This document shows, piece after piece, positions 42,491 to 54,113 of a stretch of DNA of 64,000 nt. Under the pieces are notes generated by a model that worked only from the letters and a program-made list of their open reading frames with translations, was not told where the DNA came from and made no database searches. Source of the stretch: JAUYQR01 sp031415015 (GTDB lineage: Bacteria; Pseudomonadota; Alphaproteobacteria; Rhodobacterales; Rhodobacteraceae); contig JANOQT010000112.1 in assembly GCA_031415015.1 (NCBI GenBank), positions 1 through 64,000 on the forward strand. The letters are read 5' to 3'. Made by a program: the position numbers and the translations under genes. Position 1 is the first letter of the stretch; every line of letters starts with the position of its first letter.

Positions 42491-42834
42491 GTCACATCCC
42501 AGTCGTCGTCGTCTTTCGCCGGGCCGATGGCGGTCCAGTCAGCGCGGACGCGCGCGACGCGGGTGTCGCCCCAGGTGCGGAACACGATGTGAAAGCCTGT
42601 CGTGGTGATGTTCTCGGCCGTTATGTCGGCGCGTGAGTTCACCTTGTGGTCCATGTCCCACATCGAGATGCTGACCATCACCGCCGGGGCCTCGGCAAAC
42701 GGTTCCTCGAAGCTTTGCGCCTGCCGGACTTCGCGCGGGCCCTGACCAGCCCACATCACCCCATCATCGGCAAAATCCGAAAACAGAACCTTCGTGCCTT
42801 GCACGATACCAATCTTGCCGGAAAATCGTTTCAT
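42487..42834 (-). CDS. H-type lectin domain protein
   Basis: 115 residues. An N-terminal FSGKIGIVQGTKVLFSDF region is followed by VMVSISMWDMDHKVNSRADI and TTTGFHIVFRTWGDTRVARVRADW (about 55-102), the H-type lectin fold known from snail agglutinin. Ligand unknown. No signal peptide is apparent. ATG 42834 was chosen for family length; an in-frame upstream ATG lies within the atp terminator region. Confidence 0.85.
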   Translation of the reverse strand: MKRFSGKIGIVQGTKVLFSDFADDGVMWAGQGPREVRQAQSFEEPFAEAPAVMVSISMWDMDHKVNSRADITAENITTTGFHIVFRTWGDTRVARVRADWTAIGPAKDDDDWDVT

Positions 42835-42907
42835 GCCACACCCAATACCCACCAAAACACAAATCGCCCCCTCATTGCGCCGATTCTTTGATCCGCAAGG
42901 GGCAGCA

Positions 42908-42938
42908 AACAGAAAAAGCCCCGGACTCTCCGGGGCTT
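42908..42938 (-). terminator. Intrinsic terminator of the atp operon
   Basis: AAAGCCCCGGA (42915-42925) and TCCGGGGCTTT (42928-42938) form an 11-bp stem; on the minus strand the hairpin ends in a TTTTT run. About 20 bp after the atpC stop. Confidence 0.92.
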
Positions 42939-42958
42939 TCACGTAAACGTTACAATTG

Positions 42959-43351
42959 TCAAAGGCCTGCTGACGCCCGCATCGCGTTCAGATCGGCAAC
43001 CGCCTTGTCGGCTGCATCCTTGTCGGAATTGACCGCCGCCGCCTCGCAGGCATCCGCCACCAGCGCATCCAGCGCCGCCGGCGTCAGCTCGTCCAGCGGA
43101 ACTGCCTGTTCGGCAAGCACCGAAACCCCGGTGGCGCTGATCTCGGCAAAGCCGCCGGTCACGACATAGGCCTTGGTCCCCTCGGCGCTGATCGCGCGCA
43201 GGATGCCGGGGCGCAGCGTGGTGATGGTGGGGGCATGCCCCTCCATCGCCGTCAGATCGCCCATCGCACCGGGGATCTGCACCTCGGACGCCTGAACCGA
43301 GGCTAGCCGACGCTCAGGGCTGACCAGGTCGAATTGCACGGTGCCTGCCAT
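42959..43351 (-). CDS. atpC: F1-ATP synthase epsilon subunit
   Basis: 130 residues. The N-terminal beta-sandwich (VQFDLVSPERRLAS, GDLTAMEGHAPTITTLRPG) and a short C-terminal helical part. Regulatory central-stalk subunit. Last gene of the operon, 9 bp after atpD, followed by a terminator. Confidence 0.95.
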   Translation of the reverse strand: MAGTVQFDLVSPERRLASVQASEVQIPGAMGDLTAMEGHAPTITTLRPGILRAISAEGTKAYVVTGGFAEISATGVSVLAEQAVPLDELTPAALDALVADACEAAAVNSDKDAADKAVADLNAMRASAGL

Positions 43352-43360
43352 GTCGCCCCC

Positions 43361-44797
43361 TTAAGCCGCTGCCGCAGCGAGTTTCGCGGCTTTGACTTTC
43401 ACGTCTTCAATGTCGCCGACCATGTAGAAGGCGGCTTCCGGCAGGTGATCATATTCACCCGCAACCACGGCCTTGAAGGACGCGATGGTCTTTTCCAGCG
43501 GCACCTGCACACCCGGCGACCCGGTGAACACCTGCGCCACGTCGAAGGGCTGCGACAGGAAGCGCTGGATTTTCCGGGCGCGGGCCACGGTCAGCTTGTC
43601 CTCTTCGCTCAGTTCGTCCATCCCAAGGATGGCGATGATGTCCTGCAAGGATTTGTAACGCTGCAGCATCCCCTGCACCGAACGGGCGACGTCGTAGTGC
43701 TCTTGCCCCACGACCAGCGGGTCAAGGATACGGCTGGTGCTGTCCAGCGGGTCAACCGCCGGGTAGATGCCAAGTTCCGAGATGGCACGCGACAGAACCG
43801 TCGTGGCGTCAAGGTGAGCGAAGGACGTTGCCGGCGCCGGGTCAGTAAGGTCATCGGCCGGAACGTAGATCGCCTGCACCGACGTGATGGAGCCCGCCTT
43901 GGTCGAGGTGATGCGTTCCTGCAAGGCACCCATGTCGGTGGCCAGCGTCGGCTGATAGCCCACAGCCGAAGGAATACGGCCCAGCAGCGCCGACACTTCG
44001 GAACCGGCCTGAGTAAAGCGGAAGATGTTGTCGACAAAGAACAGCACGTCCGTGCCCGACTGGTCGCGGAACTGTTCGGCAATCGTCAGACCCGACAGCG
44101 CCACCCGCAGACGTGCGCCCGGCGGTTCGTTCATCTGGCCATAAACCAGCGCCACTTTGGACTTGGTCAGGTCGTCGATGTTGATCACGCCGGATTCGAT
44201 GAATTCGTGGTAAAGGTCGTTGCCCTCACGCGTCCGCTCGCCGACACCGGCGAACACCGAATAGCCGGAGTGCACTTTGGCCACGTTGTTGATCAGTTCC
44301 TGGATCAGAACCGTCTTGCCGACGCCAGCACCGCCGAAGAGGCCGATCTTGCCGCCGCGCGAATAGGGGGCCAGCAGGTCGATCACCTTGATGCCAGTCA
44401 CCAGGATCAGCGCATCCGTTGCCTGATCGGCAAAGGACGGGGCGGGCTGGTGGATGGCACGACGCTCAGTGTGCACAACCGGGCCCTTTTCGTCGATCGG
44501 CTCGCCGATGACGTTGATGATGCGGCCGAGCGTGCCGTCGCCGACAGGAACCGAGATCGGCGCGCCGGTGTCACTAACCGCAGCGCCGCGGATCAGGCCT
44601 TCGGTCGCGTCCATGGCAATGGTCCGCACCGTGCTTTCGCCAAGGTGCTGTGCCACTTCAAGGACCAGCTTCTTGCCGTTGTTGGTGGTTTCCAGCGCGT
44701 TCAGGATCGCAGGAAGATCGCCATCGAACTGCACGTCAACGACGGCGCCGATGATCTGGGTCACCTTACCTTTGGAAGCAGATTTTGCCATTGTCAT
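43361..44797 (-). CDS. atpD: F1-ATP synthase beta subunit
   Basis: 478 residues. The P-loop GGAGVGKTV near 160, the catalytic GERTREGNDL with Glu near 192, and the DELSEED motif (here DELSEED in full) near 395 identify the catalytic subunit. ATG 44797 and ATG 44791 are both possible; the GAGG ribosome site is better placed for the second. Unusually, a glycosyltransferase-like gene lies between atpG and this gene. Confidence 0.97.
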   Translation of the reverse strand: MTMAKSASKGKVTQIIGAVVDVQFDGDLPAILNALETTNNGKKLVLEVAQHLGESTVRTIAMDATEGLIRGAAVSDTGAPISVPVGDGTLGRIINVIGEPIDEKGPVVHTERRAIHQPAPSFADQATDALILVTGIKVIDLLAPYSRGGKIGLFGGAGVGKTVLIQELINNVAKVHSGYSVFAGVGERTREGNDLYHEFIESGVINIDDLTKSKVALVYGQMNEPPGARLRVALSGLTIAEQFRDQSGTDVLFFVDNIFRFTQAGSEVSALLGRIPSAVGYQPTLATDMGALQERITSTKAGSITSVQAIYVPADDLTDPAPATSFAHLDATTVLSRAISELGIYPAVDPLDSTSRILDPLVVGQEHYDVARSVQGMLQRYKSLQDIIAILGMDELSEEDKLTVARARKIQRFLSQPFDVAQVFTGSPGVQVPLEKTIASFKAVVAGEYDHLPEAAFYMVGDIEDVKVKAAKLAAAAA

Positions 44798-44868
44798 AAG
44801 CCTCGTTTACTTGTGTTTCCGTCAGTCCGGGCATCCGGACCCATGAATTTGTCTTTTAGTGGAACCGG

Positions 44869-45618
44869 TTACCCGGCGTCATACCACCCGCCGCCAAACG
44901 CCACCCGCCCGGTCACGCAATGAAAGATGCGCCCGGGGAAATAACGCCGGTATTTCTGTCTGAACTGCTGGCGGATCCGCTCGAACGTCTCGTCCGCACG
45001 GGCGCGACCCTTGTGCAGCAGATGAAAGTCAATCGCATAGGACCGCCCGCCCAGCATTTCGGCCTGCAGGCACAAGTCTGCACCGTAATAGTGGAACCCC
45101 GACAGGTCGTAGGAATTCAGCACCGGCTTCAGCCGCCGCATGACGATGAAGCATTCATCCAGCGATTCCACCCGGCACGGCACCGTGCCCAGCCGCCGGT
45201 CCGCCCCGAACACGTCGCTGATGTGCAATGCCTGCGCGGTGACCGAATGGTTCAACGGCCGCCATGGGCTGCCCGCCACACCGGCGACCAGCCATTGCGG
45301 ATCGGCCGCCTCAAGCGCCTCGATCCGTGCGACCAGCTCGGCATAGCCGCAATCCGTCAGCTCCACATCTTCGTGGCAGAAGATCACATACCGGCCCCGG
45401 CATTGAGGCCACATGTGCTTGTGCCAGGAATAGCCGTCGAACTGGTTGCCGCCCCGGTTGTCCGCCGCCAAAAACTCGGCATTCTCGGCGGTGAAGCCCA
45501 GGCGGCCAAAGGTTTCCAGCAGCCGGTCATAAACCGCCTGATCCCGCACCAACGAGCAGACCGAGAACATGAGATCGCTCTCATCCCGGTTCTGCACATA
45601 TCTGGGCACGGGTGTCAT
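44869..45618 (-). CDS. Glycosyltransferase-like protein encoded inside the atp operon
   Basis: 249 residues, apparently a GT-A-type fold: CSLVRD start, then a RYVIFCHEDVEL segment near 88-98 whose acidic pair resembles a DXD motif, and a C-terminal GFHYYGADLCLQA region near 185. It starts 3 bp after the atpG stop, so it is co-transcribed with the ATPase genes. From memory, a reading frame of unknown function was described at the same place in Rhodobacter blasticus. Target unknown; no ATP-synthase role can be inferred. Confidence 0.75.
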   Translation of the reverse strand: MTPVPRYVQNRDESDLMFSVCSLVRDQAVYDRLLETFGRLGFTAENAEFLAADNRGGNQFDGYSWHKHMWPQCRGRYVIFCHEDVELTDCGYAELVARIEALEAADPQWLVAGVAGSPWRPLNHSVTAQALHISDVFGADRRLGTVPCRVESLDECFIVMRRLKPVLNSYDLSGFHYYGADLCLQAEMLGGRSYAIDFHLLHKGRARADETFERIRQQFRQKYRRYFPGRIFHCVTGRVAFGGGWYDAG

Positions 45619-45621
45619 ACC

Positions 45622-46488
45622 TTACAGAGCCTCTGCGCCCGAAATGATCTCGATCAGTTCCTTGGTGATCGAAGCCTGACGCGACCGGTTGTACTGGATC
45701 GTCAGTTTGTTGATCATGTCGCCCGCGTTGCGCGTCGCGTTGTCCATGGCAGACATCCGCGCGCCCTGTTCGGACGCCCCGTTTTCCAGCAGAGCCGTGA
45801 AGATCTGCGTCGCCACACCGCGCGGCAGCAGGTCGGCCAGAATGGCCTCTTCGCTGGGCTCATAGTCGTAAAGCGCGTTGGCAGAACCGCCTTCGAACTT
45901 GGCCGGAATCACCTGCAATGCCGTCGGCACCTGGCTGATAACCGACTGGAAGCGGTTGTAGAAGATGGTGACCACGTCGCACTCGCCCGCCTCGAACGCC
46001 GCCAGCACTTCGCGCGCGATGCCTTGGGCGTTGGAATATCCGACGCGTTTGACATCGCCCATATCGACATGACCGACAAACAGCGCGGCATAGTCGCGCT
46101 TCAGCTGTTCACGGCCCTTCTTGCCGACGGTCAGGATCTTGACCGTCTTGCCTGCACCGATCAGCTCATTCGCCCTGGCGCGCGCAAGGCGAACGATGGT
46201 CGAGTTGAAGCCGCCGCACAGGCCACGCTCCGACGTCATGACGACCAGCAGATGCACCTGATCGCGGCCGTTTCCGGCCAGCAACTTCGGCGCGCTTTCG
46301 GTCTGGCCGACGCCTGCCGCCAGCGACGCCATCACGACGTTCATCCGTTCGGCATAGGGGCGTGCTGCCTCCGCCGCTTCCTGCGCACGGCGCAGTTTCG
46401 CGGCGGCAACCATCTGCATCGCCTTGGTGATCTTGCGCGTGTTCTTGACGCTGGCGATCCGGGTCTTGAGGGCCTTCAAACTGGGCAT
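45622..46488 (-). CDS. atpG: F1-ATP synthase gamma subunit
   Basis: 288 residues. The N-terminal coiled-coil helix MPSLKALKTRIASVKNTRKI and C-terminal helix with SAMDNATRNAGDMINKLTIQYNR compressed near 242-264 form the rotating shaft; GLCGGFNS near 92 is conserved. Lies 21 bp after atpA. Confidence 0.97.
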   Translation of the reverse strand: MPSLKALKTRIASVKNTRKITKAMQMVAAAKLRRAQEAAEAARPYAERMNVVMASLAAGVGQTESAPKLLAGNGRDQVHLLVVMTSERGLCGGFNSTIVRLARARANELIGAGKTVKILTVGKKGREQLKRDYAALFVGHVDMGDVKRVGYSNAQGIAREVLAAFEAGECDVVTIFYNRFQSVISQVPTALQVIPAKFEGGSANALYDYEPSEEAILADLLPRGVATQIFTALLENGASEQGARMSAMDNATRNAGDMINKLTIQYNRSRQASITKELIEIISGAEAL

Positions 46489-46509
46489 CTGGGTGCTCCC
46501 TCGCCCGGC

Positions 46510-48048
46510 TTACACGAAGTCTTTGGCGAAGGCGTCAAGCTCGGCGCGGATGGCTTTCTCCAGATCGCCCGCGACTTTGCGGTCTTTCAGGGTGATATCC
46601 GCCAGAAGTGCCTTGCCGGTGGTGCGAAGGTGCTTCAGCAGCCCCTGTTCAAACCGGCCCACGTCCTTTACCGGAACCTTGTCAAGGTACCCGCTGGTGC
46701 CTGCATAGATCACGCAGACGATCTCGGCTTTGGTCAGGGGCGCATACTGCGCCTGCTTCATCAGTTCCGTCAGACGCGCGCCACGGTTCAGCAATTGCTG
46801 GGTCGAGGCGTCAAGGTCGGACCCAAACTGCGCAAAGGCCGCCATTTCGCGGTACTGCGCCAGTTCCAGCTTCACCTTGCCGGCCACCGACTTCATGGCG
46901 GACGTTTGCGCCGACGAACCAACGCGGCTTACCGACAGACCGGTGTTCACGGCCGGACGGACGCCCTGATAGAACAGTTCCGTCTCAAGGAAGATCTGCC
47001 CGTCGGTGATCGAGATCACGTTCGTCGGGATATAGGCCGACACGTCACCGGCTTGCGTTTCGATGATCGGCAGAGCGGTCAGCGAGCCCGAGCCGAAATC
47101 TTCGCTCATCTTCGCCGAGCGTTCCAGCAGGCGGGAGTGCAGGTAGAACACGTCGCCCGGATAGGCTTCGCGGCCCGGCGGGCGGCGCAGCAGCAGCGAC
47201 ATCTGGCGGTACGCCACGGCCTGCTTGGACAGGTCATCATAGATGATCAGCGCATGACGGCCGTTGTCGCGGAAGAACTCCGCCATCGCGGTGGCCGAAT
47301 AGGGCGCCAGGAACTGCATCGGTGCCGGGTCGGAGGCCGTGGCCGCGACAACAATCGTGTAGGCAATCGCGCCGGTTTCTTCCAGCTTCTTGACCAGCTG
47401 CGCCACGGTCGAGCGTTTCTGCCCGATGGCCACATAGATGCAAAACAGCTTCTTGCCTTCGTCGTCGCCAGCGGCCTCGTTATAGGCCTTCTGGTTCAGG
47501 ATCGTGTCCAGCGCCACCGCCGTCTTGCCAGTCTGGCGGTCACCGATGATCAGTTCGCGCTGGCCACGGCCAACCGGGATCATCGCGTCGATGGCCTTCA
47601 GGCCGGTCGCCATCGGTTCATGCACCGATTTGCGCGGGATGATGCCCGGGGCCTTCACGTCAGCCACGCGACGCTCTGTCGTATTGATCGCACCCTTGCC
47701 GTCGATCGGATTGCCCAGCGCGTCCACGACGCGGCCCAGAAGCGCGTCACCAGCGGGCACGTCCACGATGGACTTGGTGCGCTTGACGGTGTCGCCTTCC
47801 TTGATGTCCTGGTCCGAGCCGAAGATCACGATGCCGACGTTGTCAACTTCGAGGTTCAGCGCCATCCCGCGGATACCGCCAGGAAATTCGACCATCTCGC
47901 CGGCCTGCACGTTGTCCAGGCCGTGCACACGGGCAATGCCGTCACCGACCGACAACACGCGGCCGACTTCGGCCACTTCGGCGTCCTTGCCAAAGTTCTT
48001 GATCTGCTCTTTGAGGATCGCGGAGATCTCGGCAGCTTGAATTCCCAT
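46510..48048 (-). CDS. atpA: F1-ATP synthase alpha subunit
   Basis: 512 residues. The non-catalytic P-loop GDRQTGKTA near 170, the VGRVLSVGDGIARVHGL N-terminal domain and SVSRVGSSAQTSAMK near 365 are typical. ATG 48048 was preferred over GTG 48051 because it overlaps the atpH stop (TGATG). Confidence 0.97.
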   Translation of the reverse strand: MGIQAAEISAILKEQIKNFGKDAEVAEVGRVLSVGDGIARVHGLDNVQAGEMVEFPGGIRGMALNLEVDNVGIVIFGSDQDIKEGDTVKRTKSIVDVPAGDALLGRVVDALGNPIDGKGAINTTERRVADVKAPGIIPRKSVHEPMATGLKAIDAMIPVGRGQRELIIGDRQTGKTAVALDTILNQKAYNEAAGDDEGKKLFCIYVAIGQKRSTVAQLVKKLEETGAIAYTIVVAATASDPAPMQFLAPYSATAMAEFFRDNGRHALIIYDDLSKQAVAYRQMSLLLRRPPGREAYPGDVFYLHSRLLERSAKMSEDFGSGSLTALPIIETQAGDVSAYIPTNVISITDGQIFLETELFYQGVRPAVNTGLSVSRVGSSAQTSAMKSVAGKVKLELAQYREMAAFAQFGSDLDASTQQLLNRGARLTELMKQAQYAPLTKAEIVCVIYAGTSGYLDKVPVKDVGRFEQGLLKHLRTTGKALLADITLKDRKVAGDLEKAIRAELDAFAKDFV

Positions 48049-48608
48049 CACCCAACCTCTTTCATTGCATTCTGGAGTGCAGCGAGCTTCGCCTTGACCG
48101 ATGTGTCGATCATGGTCGAGCCCAGCTTGACGACTAAACCGCCGATAAGTGTTTCATCGACGGTGGTTTTCAGTTTCACGGTCTTGCCGACGCTGGCTTT
48201 CAGCGTTGCGGCAAGGGTCTTGGCCTGTGCCGCCGACAGCGCGGTGGCAGAGGTGACCTCGGCCGTCATCTCGCCCTTTTCGGCAGCGATACGGTCGGCC
48301 AGATTGTTCAACAGTTGCGGCAGCACGAACAGGCGGCGCTTTTCGGACATCAGCGCCAGTGTGTTTGCAAGCAGCGCCGACAGACCAAGCTTCGCACCGA
48401 TTGCCGCGATAACCTTGCCCTGATCCTCGCGGCTGACCACCGGCGAGGCGATGGCGGCGCGCAGATCGGGGCTGATGGCCAACGCGTCTGTCAGCGCGGC
48501 CATATCGGTTTCCAGCGCCTTCAGGGCGCCCCCTTCTTTCGCCAGCTCGAACAGAGCCGTGGCGTAGCGTGTGGCAATACCCAGAGAGATCGAAGCTGGT
48601 TCGGACAC
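48048..48608 (-). CDS. atpH: ATP synthase delta subunit (peripheral stalk)
   Basis: 186 residues from GTG 48608: SISLGIATRYATALFELA start, six-helix N-terminal domain and the C-terminal DETLIGGLVVKLGSTMIDTS. It joins F1 to the b-type stator. GTG 48608 gives the family length and is preceded by GAAGGG; a TTG/ATG further upstream would add 20 unlike residues. First gene of the operon. A CCGGAA/TTCCGG hairpin lies at 48673-48689 in its leader. Confidence 0.93.
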   Translation of the reverse strand: MSEPASISLGIATRYATALFELAKEGGALKALETDMAALTDALAISPDLRAAIASPVVSREDQGKVIAAIGAKLGLSALLANTLALMSEKRRLFVLPQLLNNLADRIAAEKGEMTAEVTSATALSAAQAKTLAATLKASVGKTVKLKTTVDETLIGGLVVKLGSTMIDTSVKAKLAALQNAMKEVG

Positions 48609-48822
48609 GTCAACCCTTCCGCTGTTTCTGGCCGGCGTTCCCCCAAGGAACGGGCCGCTGTGCAGCACCCCCCCGGAAAGGTATTCCGGGACGTATGCCT
48701 AGTCGTCGCGGCGTCACTTAGCAGAGGCTTTCCAACCCCGCAACCGGCTTGCTCGCCGTTTCGTGAGTGTTGTTGGCGCGACACGCCGCACCGACAGTCA
48801 GTGACGCGGGCTCTGCCAGTAG

Positions 48823-48842
48823 GGTGGGCAATTCTGCCCATC
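48823..48842. repeat. Dispersed palindromic repeat, copy 2
   Basis: GGTGGGCA, ATTC, TGCCCATC, preceded by GTA. In the 261-bp gap upstream of atpH; apart from this and the small hairpin nothing else is recognised there. Confidence 0.7.
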
Positions 48843-48869
48843 TTGCCCCTGTCCGGCCTGACCCCGCCG

Positions 48870-49625
48870 TCACTTCCGGTTCAGCGCGGGTTCGGGGCTG
48901 CCTTTGGCGACACCTTCCAGCACTTTCAACGGACGCCGCACCGCCGCGCCCAGACCGCCCCGGGTCGGCGCATAGACCTGCTTTGAGGCTTCGACCATCA
49001 ACACCCCGCCCGCCAGCCACGGCATCCTGCGCCCGACCGATTCCCAGAAATCCGCCGTCCGCAGCCAGAACCGGGCCGTTGAGGGCGGCGCAAACAGCAC
49101 CGACTGGCTGCGTTCGGGGGTGAAGGCGTGGCGTTTCAGCTGCGCCTCAAGCTGCGCCACCGAATAGGGCCGCCCAAATCCGAAGGGTGTGACATCGCGC
49201 CGCGACCACAGGCCCGTCCGGTTCGGCACGATGAACAGCGCCCGCCCGCCGGGGCCCAGCACCCGTGACGCCTCGTCCAGCACCGCCGACGGATTCTCCG
49301 AAGTCTCAAGCCCGTGCATCAGCACCAGCCGGTCGACCAGCCCGGTCGGCAGCGGCCAAGCGGTTTCCTCGCACAGCACCGACACATTCTCCAGCCCCGC
49401 AGGCCAGGGCATCACCCCTTGCGGCCCCGGCATAAGCCCGATCACCCGCCGCGCCTCCGGCAGATAGGGGCGCAACAGCGGCACCGCGAAGCCGAACCCT
49501 GCCACTGTATGCCCCTGCGCGGGCGGCCAATGCTTGACCACCTGATCCCGGATCACCCGCTGCGCCACCCGGCCCAGTGCCGTGCGGTAATAGAAGTTTC
49601 GCAGGTCCAGAACATCAAGATGCAT
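48870..49625 (-). CDS. Class I SAM-dependent methyltransferase
   Basis: 251 residues. VAGFGFAVPLL near 47 stands at the SAM-binding strand 1; DRLVLMHGLETSENPSAVLDEASRVLGPGGRALFIVPN compressed at about 105-142 covers motifs II and III. The domain is of the Methyltransf_11 type but the glycine motif is degenerate (GFGFA). ATG 49625 chosen over TTG 49649. Divergent from gloB by 60 bp. Substrate unknown. Confidence 0.8.
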   Translation of the reverse strand: MHLDVLDLRNFYYRTALGRVAQRVIRDQVVKHWPPAQGHTVAGFGFAVPLLRPYLPEARRVIGLMPGPQGVMPWPAGLENVSVLCEETAWPLPTGLVDRLVLMHGLETSENPSAVLDEASRVLGPGGRALFIVPNRTGLWSRRDVTPFGFGRPYSVAQLEAQLKRHAFTPERSQSVLFAPPSTARFWLRTADFWESVGRRMPWLAGGVLMVEASKQVYAPTRGGLGAAVRRPLKVLEGVAKGSPEPALNRK

Positions 49626-49685
49626 TGCGGTCCGTCTCTCCCCGGTCAATCGTTAGCTATCATACCCCGGATAAGGCCGAAGACC

Positions 49686-50453
49686 ATGGCGCTTGAACTT
49701 GTGACGATTCCCTGCCGCACCGATAACTACGCCTACCTCATCCATGATGCGGAATCCTGCCAGACGGCAGTGATCGACGTTCCAGACGCAGCACCGATTC
49801 TGGGCGCCCTCAAGGCGCGGGGCTGGACCCTGACCAACATCCTGATCACCCACCATCATGATGACCATATCGCCGGGGTCGATGAACTTAGCACTGCCAC
49901 CGGCGCGATGGTCCTTGGTGCCGCCGCTGATGCCCACCGCCTGCCCCCGCTCGACCTGGCCCTGACCGAGACCAGCACCTTTTCGATTGGCGACGAATTC
50001 GTCCGCGTGATCGACGTGCCCGGCCACACCGTCGGCCACATCGCCTATTGCTTCCCCCAAAGCGGCATTGCCTTCACCGCAGACAGCCTGATGGCCGGGG
50101 GCTGCGGTCGTCTTTTCGAAGGCACACCGGCGCAAATGTGGGAAAGTCTGTCGAAACTGGCCGCCCTGCCGCAGGAAACCCTGATCTGTTCGGGCCACGA
50201 ATACACCGCCGCGAACCTTCGTTTCGCTGCCACTCTTGAACCGGACAATCCCGCCCTTATCTTGCGTATCGAAGAGGTCACGCAAGCGCGCCGCGAAGGC
50301 CGCTTTACCGTTCCCTCCCGGCTGTCCGACGAGCTGGCGACAAATCCCTTCCTGCGTGCAGCGTTGCCGCATATGAAAGCCGCCGTGGGCCTGCCGAATT
50401 CCGACGCTGCCACGGTTTTCGCTGAAATTCGTGCCAGAAAAGACAAGTTTTAG
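49686..50453 (+). CDS. gloB: Hydroxyacylglutathione hydrolase (glyoxalase II)
   Basis: 255 residues. THHHDDHIAGV near 56-66 is the dinuclear metal motif; GHTVGHIAY near 114 and GHEYTAANLRFA near 173 complete the site and substrate contacts. It hydrolyses S-lactoylglutathione in methylglyoxal detoxification. ATG 49686 chosen since MALELVTIPCRTDNYAYL is the family start. Confidence 0.95.
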   Translation: MALELVTIPCRTDNYAYLIHDAESCQTAVIDVPDAAPILGALKARGWTLTNILITHHHDDHIAGVDELSTATGAMVLGAAADAHRLPPLDLALTETSTFSIGDEFVRVIDVPGHTVGHIAYCFPQSGIAFTADSLMAGGCGRLFEGTPAQMWESLSKLAALPQETLICSGHEYTAANLRFAATLEPDNPALILRIEEVTQARREGRFTVPSRLSDELATNPFLRAALPHMKAAVGLPNSDAATVFAEIRARKDKF

Positions 50454-50611
50454 GGGCCTGATATCACAAATGATGTGATGACAGACACGAAAGCCCGGAA
50501 AGCTGCAAATACCGCTTGAAGTGCGGAAAATAAAACCGAACTTTAAGATTATGAGGCCACGGTTGGATCGGGCCCGAAGGCCCTCCGACCCGCAGGACAG
50601 GAGCACAGCAA

Positions 50612-52930
<2,319 letters not shown>

Positions 52931-52941
52931 GCCCAAAAGCA

Positions 52942-52967
52942 AAAACCCCCGCTTCGGCGGGGGTTTT
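52942..52967 (+). terminator. Intrinsic terminator of clpA
   Basis: AAAACCCCCGC, TTCG, GCGGGGGTTTT: an 11-bp stem with a stable UUCG tetraloop and T-tail. Confidence 0.93.
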
Positions 52968-52980
52968 CATTGGTTGGTGA

Positions 52981-53012
52981 AGGTGGGGTGCGTGATTTCA
53001 CGCACCCCACCT
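52981..53012. repeat. 15-bp perfect palindrome after clpA
   Basis: AGGTGGGGTGCGTGA (52981-52995) and its complement (52998-53012) around TT. Likely another dispersed intergenic palindrome family. Confidence 0.75.
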
Positions 53013-53045
53013 AAATCACGGCTGCCCCTAAATCACGGCTGCCCC
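53012..53045. repeat. 17-bp tandem duplication
   Basis: TAAATCACGGCTGCCCC occurs twice in tandem (53012-53028, 53029-53045), with a third partial start at 53046, bordering the stop of the minus-strand gene. Confidence 0.8.
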
Positions 53046-53899
53046 TAAACCACAGCCGCGCGGTACAGATGCCAGGTCGCATGCCCAAGCAACGGCAACG
53101 CCAGCACCAGACCCAAAAGCGCCGGTAGCGCGCCAAGCACCAGCGCCCCGGCCACAATCGCCCCCCAGGTTCCGATCACCACCGGATTTTCGCGGCTGAC
53201 CCGCACCGAGGTCATCACCGCGACCGGCAAGCTCACGTCCCGGTCCAACAGCAGCGGGAACGACACCACCCCGACCGCCAGCACGATCACCGCCAGCACA
53301 AAGCCTGCCCCGGTACCGATCAACGCCAGCGCCCAGCCTCCAGGCGTGGTCAGAACGGTGTTCAGAAACCCGGAATAGGTCGAAGGCACCTCACTGACCG
53401 TAAGGCGAAAGATCATGTCGGCCAGCATGATCCAGACCAGAAAGATAACCACGTTGAAGACGCTGAGCATCAGAATGCGCCCGAACCTCGGCGATTTCAT
53501 CACGTCCAGCAGCGCCAGCCAATTGGTCGGTTGCCCAGCCTCGCGTCTGCGGCTCATCTCGTACAAGCCCAGCGCCGCCACCGGCCCGATCAGCGCAAAG
53601 CCGGTCAGAACCGGAAACAGCAGGTGGACAAAATTGCCTTGCGCCGCCAGCGCCAGCAACAGGCCGCCCATCACCGGATACAGCAGGCAGACAAACATCA
53701 CGTCCGACCGGAATGCCGCCATATCGTCCCACCCTTTGCGCAGGGACCGACGCAGATCGTCCTGCGTCAGGCTGCGGACTTCGGGGATGACATTGGGCTC
53801 TGCCCCGGAAGGTGCCACTGCGGTCGTTGCATAACTGCCCGCCGATCCCAGCGCGCCCATTGCCCAGGACAAGGGGTTTCCGATCGTTTTCGGCATCAT
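53045..53899 (-). CDS. DUF2189 family integral membrane protein
   Basis: 284 residues, about six membrane segments. The block DLRRSLRKGWDDMAAFRSDVMF near 48-69 and the paired hydrophobic helices behind it fit DUF2189, a family of unknown function found in Alphaproteobacteria, sometimes called a cytochrome c oxidase subunit I-like protein. Two adjacent ATG codons (53899, 53896) follow GGGAGG. Confidence 0.78.
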   Translation of the reverse strand: MMPKTIGNPLSWAMGALGSAGSYATTAVAPSGAEPNVIPEVRSLTQDDLRRSLRKGWDDMAAFRSDVMFVCLLYPVMGGLLLALAAQGNFVHLLFPVLTGFALIGPVAALGLYEMSRRREAGQPTNWLALLDVMKSPRFGRILMLSVFNVVIFLVWIMLADMIFRLTVSEVPSTYSGFLNTVLTTPGGWALALIGTGAGFVLAVIVLAVGVVSFPLLLDRDVSLPVAVMTSVRVSRENPVVIGTWGAIVAGALVLGALPALLGLVLALPLLGHATWHLYRAAVV

Positions 53900-54113
53900 T
53901 GATCCTCCCGTTCAGGGGACGCCGGGGCCTTGTCGCCCGGGTTCGTCCCAGTGGCATCAAGTACTAGCGCGGATCGTTTGACCTTACCGTACCACAGGTT
54001 GCATCCCCCGCCAATTCACGCCCGCAAGAGGCCGCACGTAATCTTGCACGCACCCGCCGTTTCGGGTACGTCCCCAAGTCTTGATCCAAACATTAGTGTT
54101 CAGGAGCTTTGTC

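Noticed and set aside
43334..44923. 529-codon plus-strand frame opposite atpD and atpC
   Set aside because: Same effect of codon bias in a GC-rich genome.
44920..48423. 1167-codon plus-strand open frame across the atp operon
   Set aside because: It runs antisense to atpH, atpA, atpG and part of the glycosyltransferase-like gene, all of which are unmistakable; low-complexity translation.
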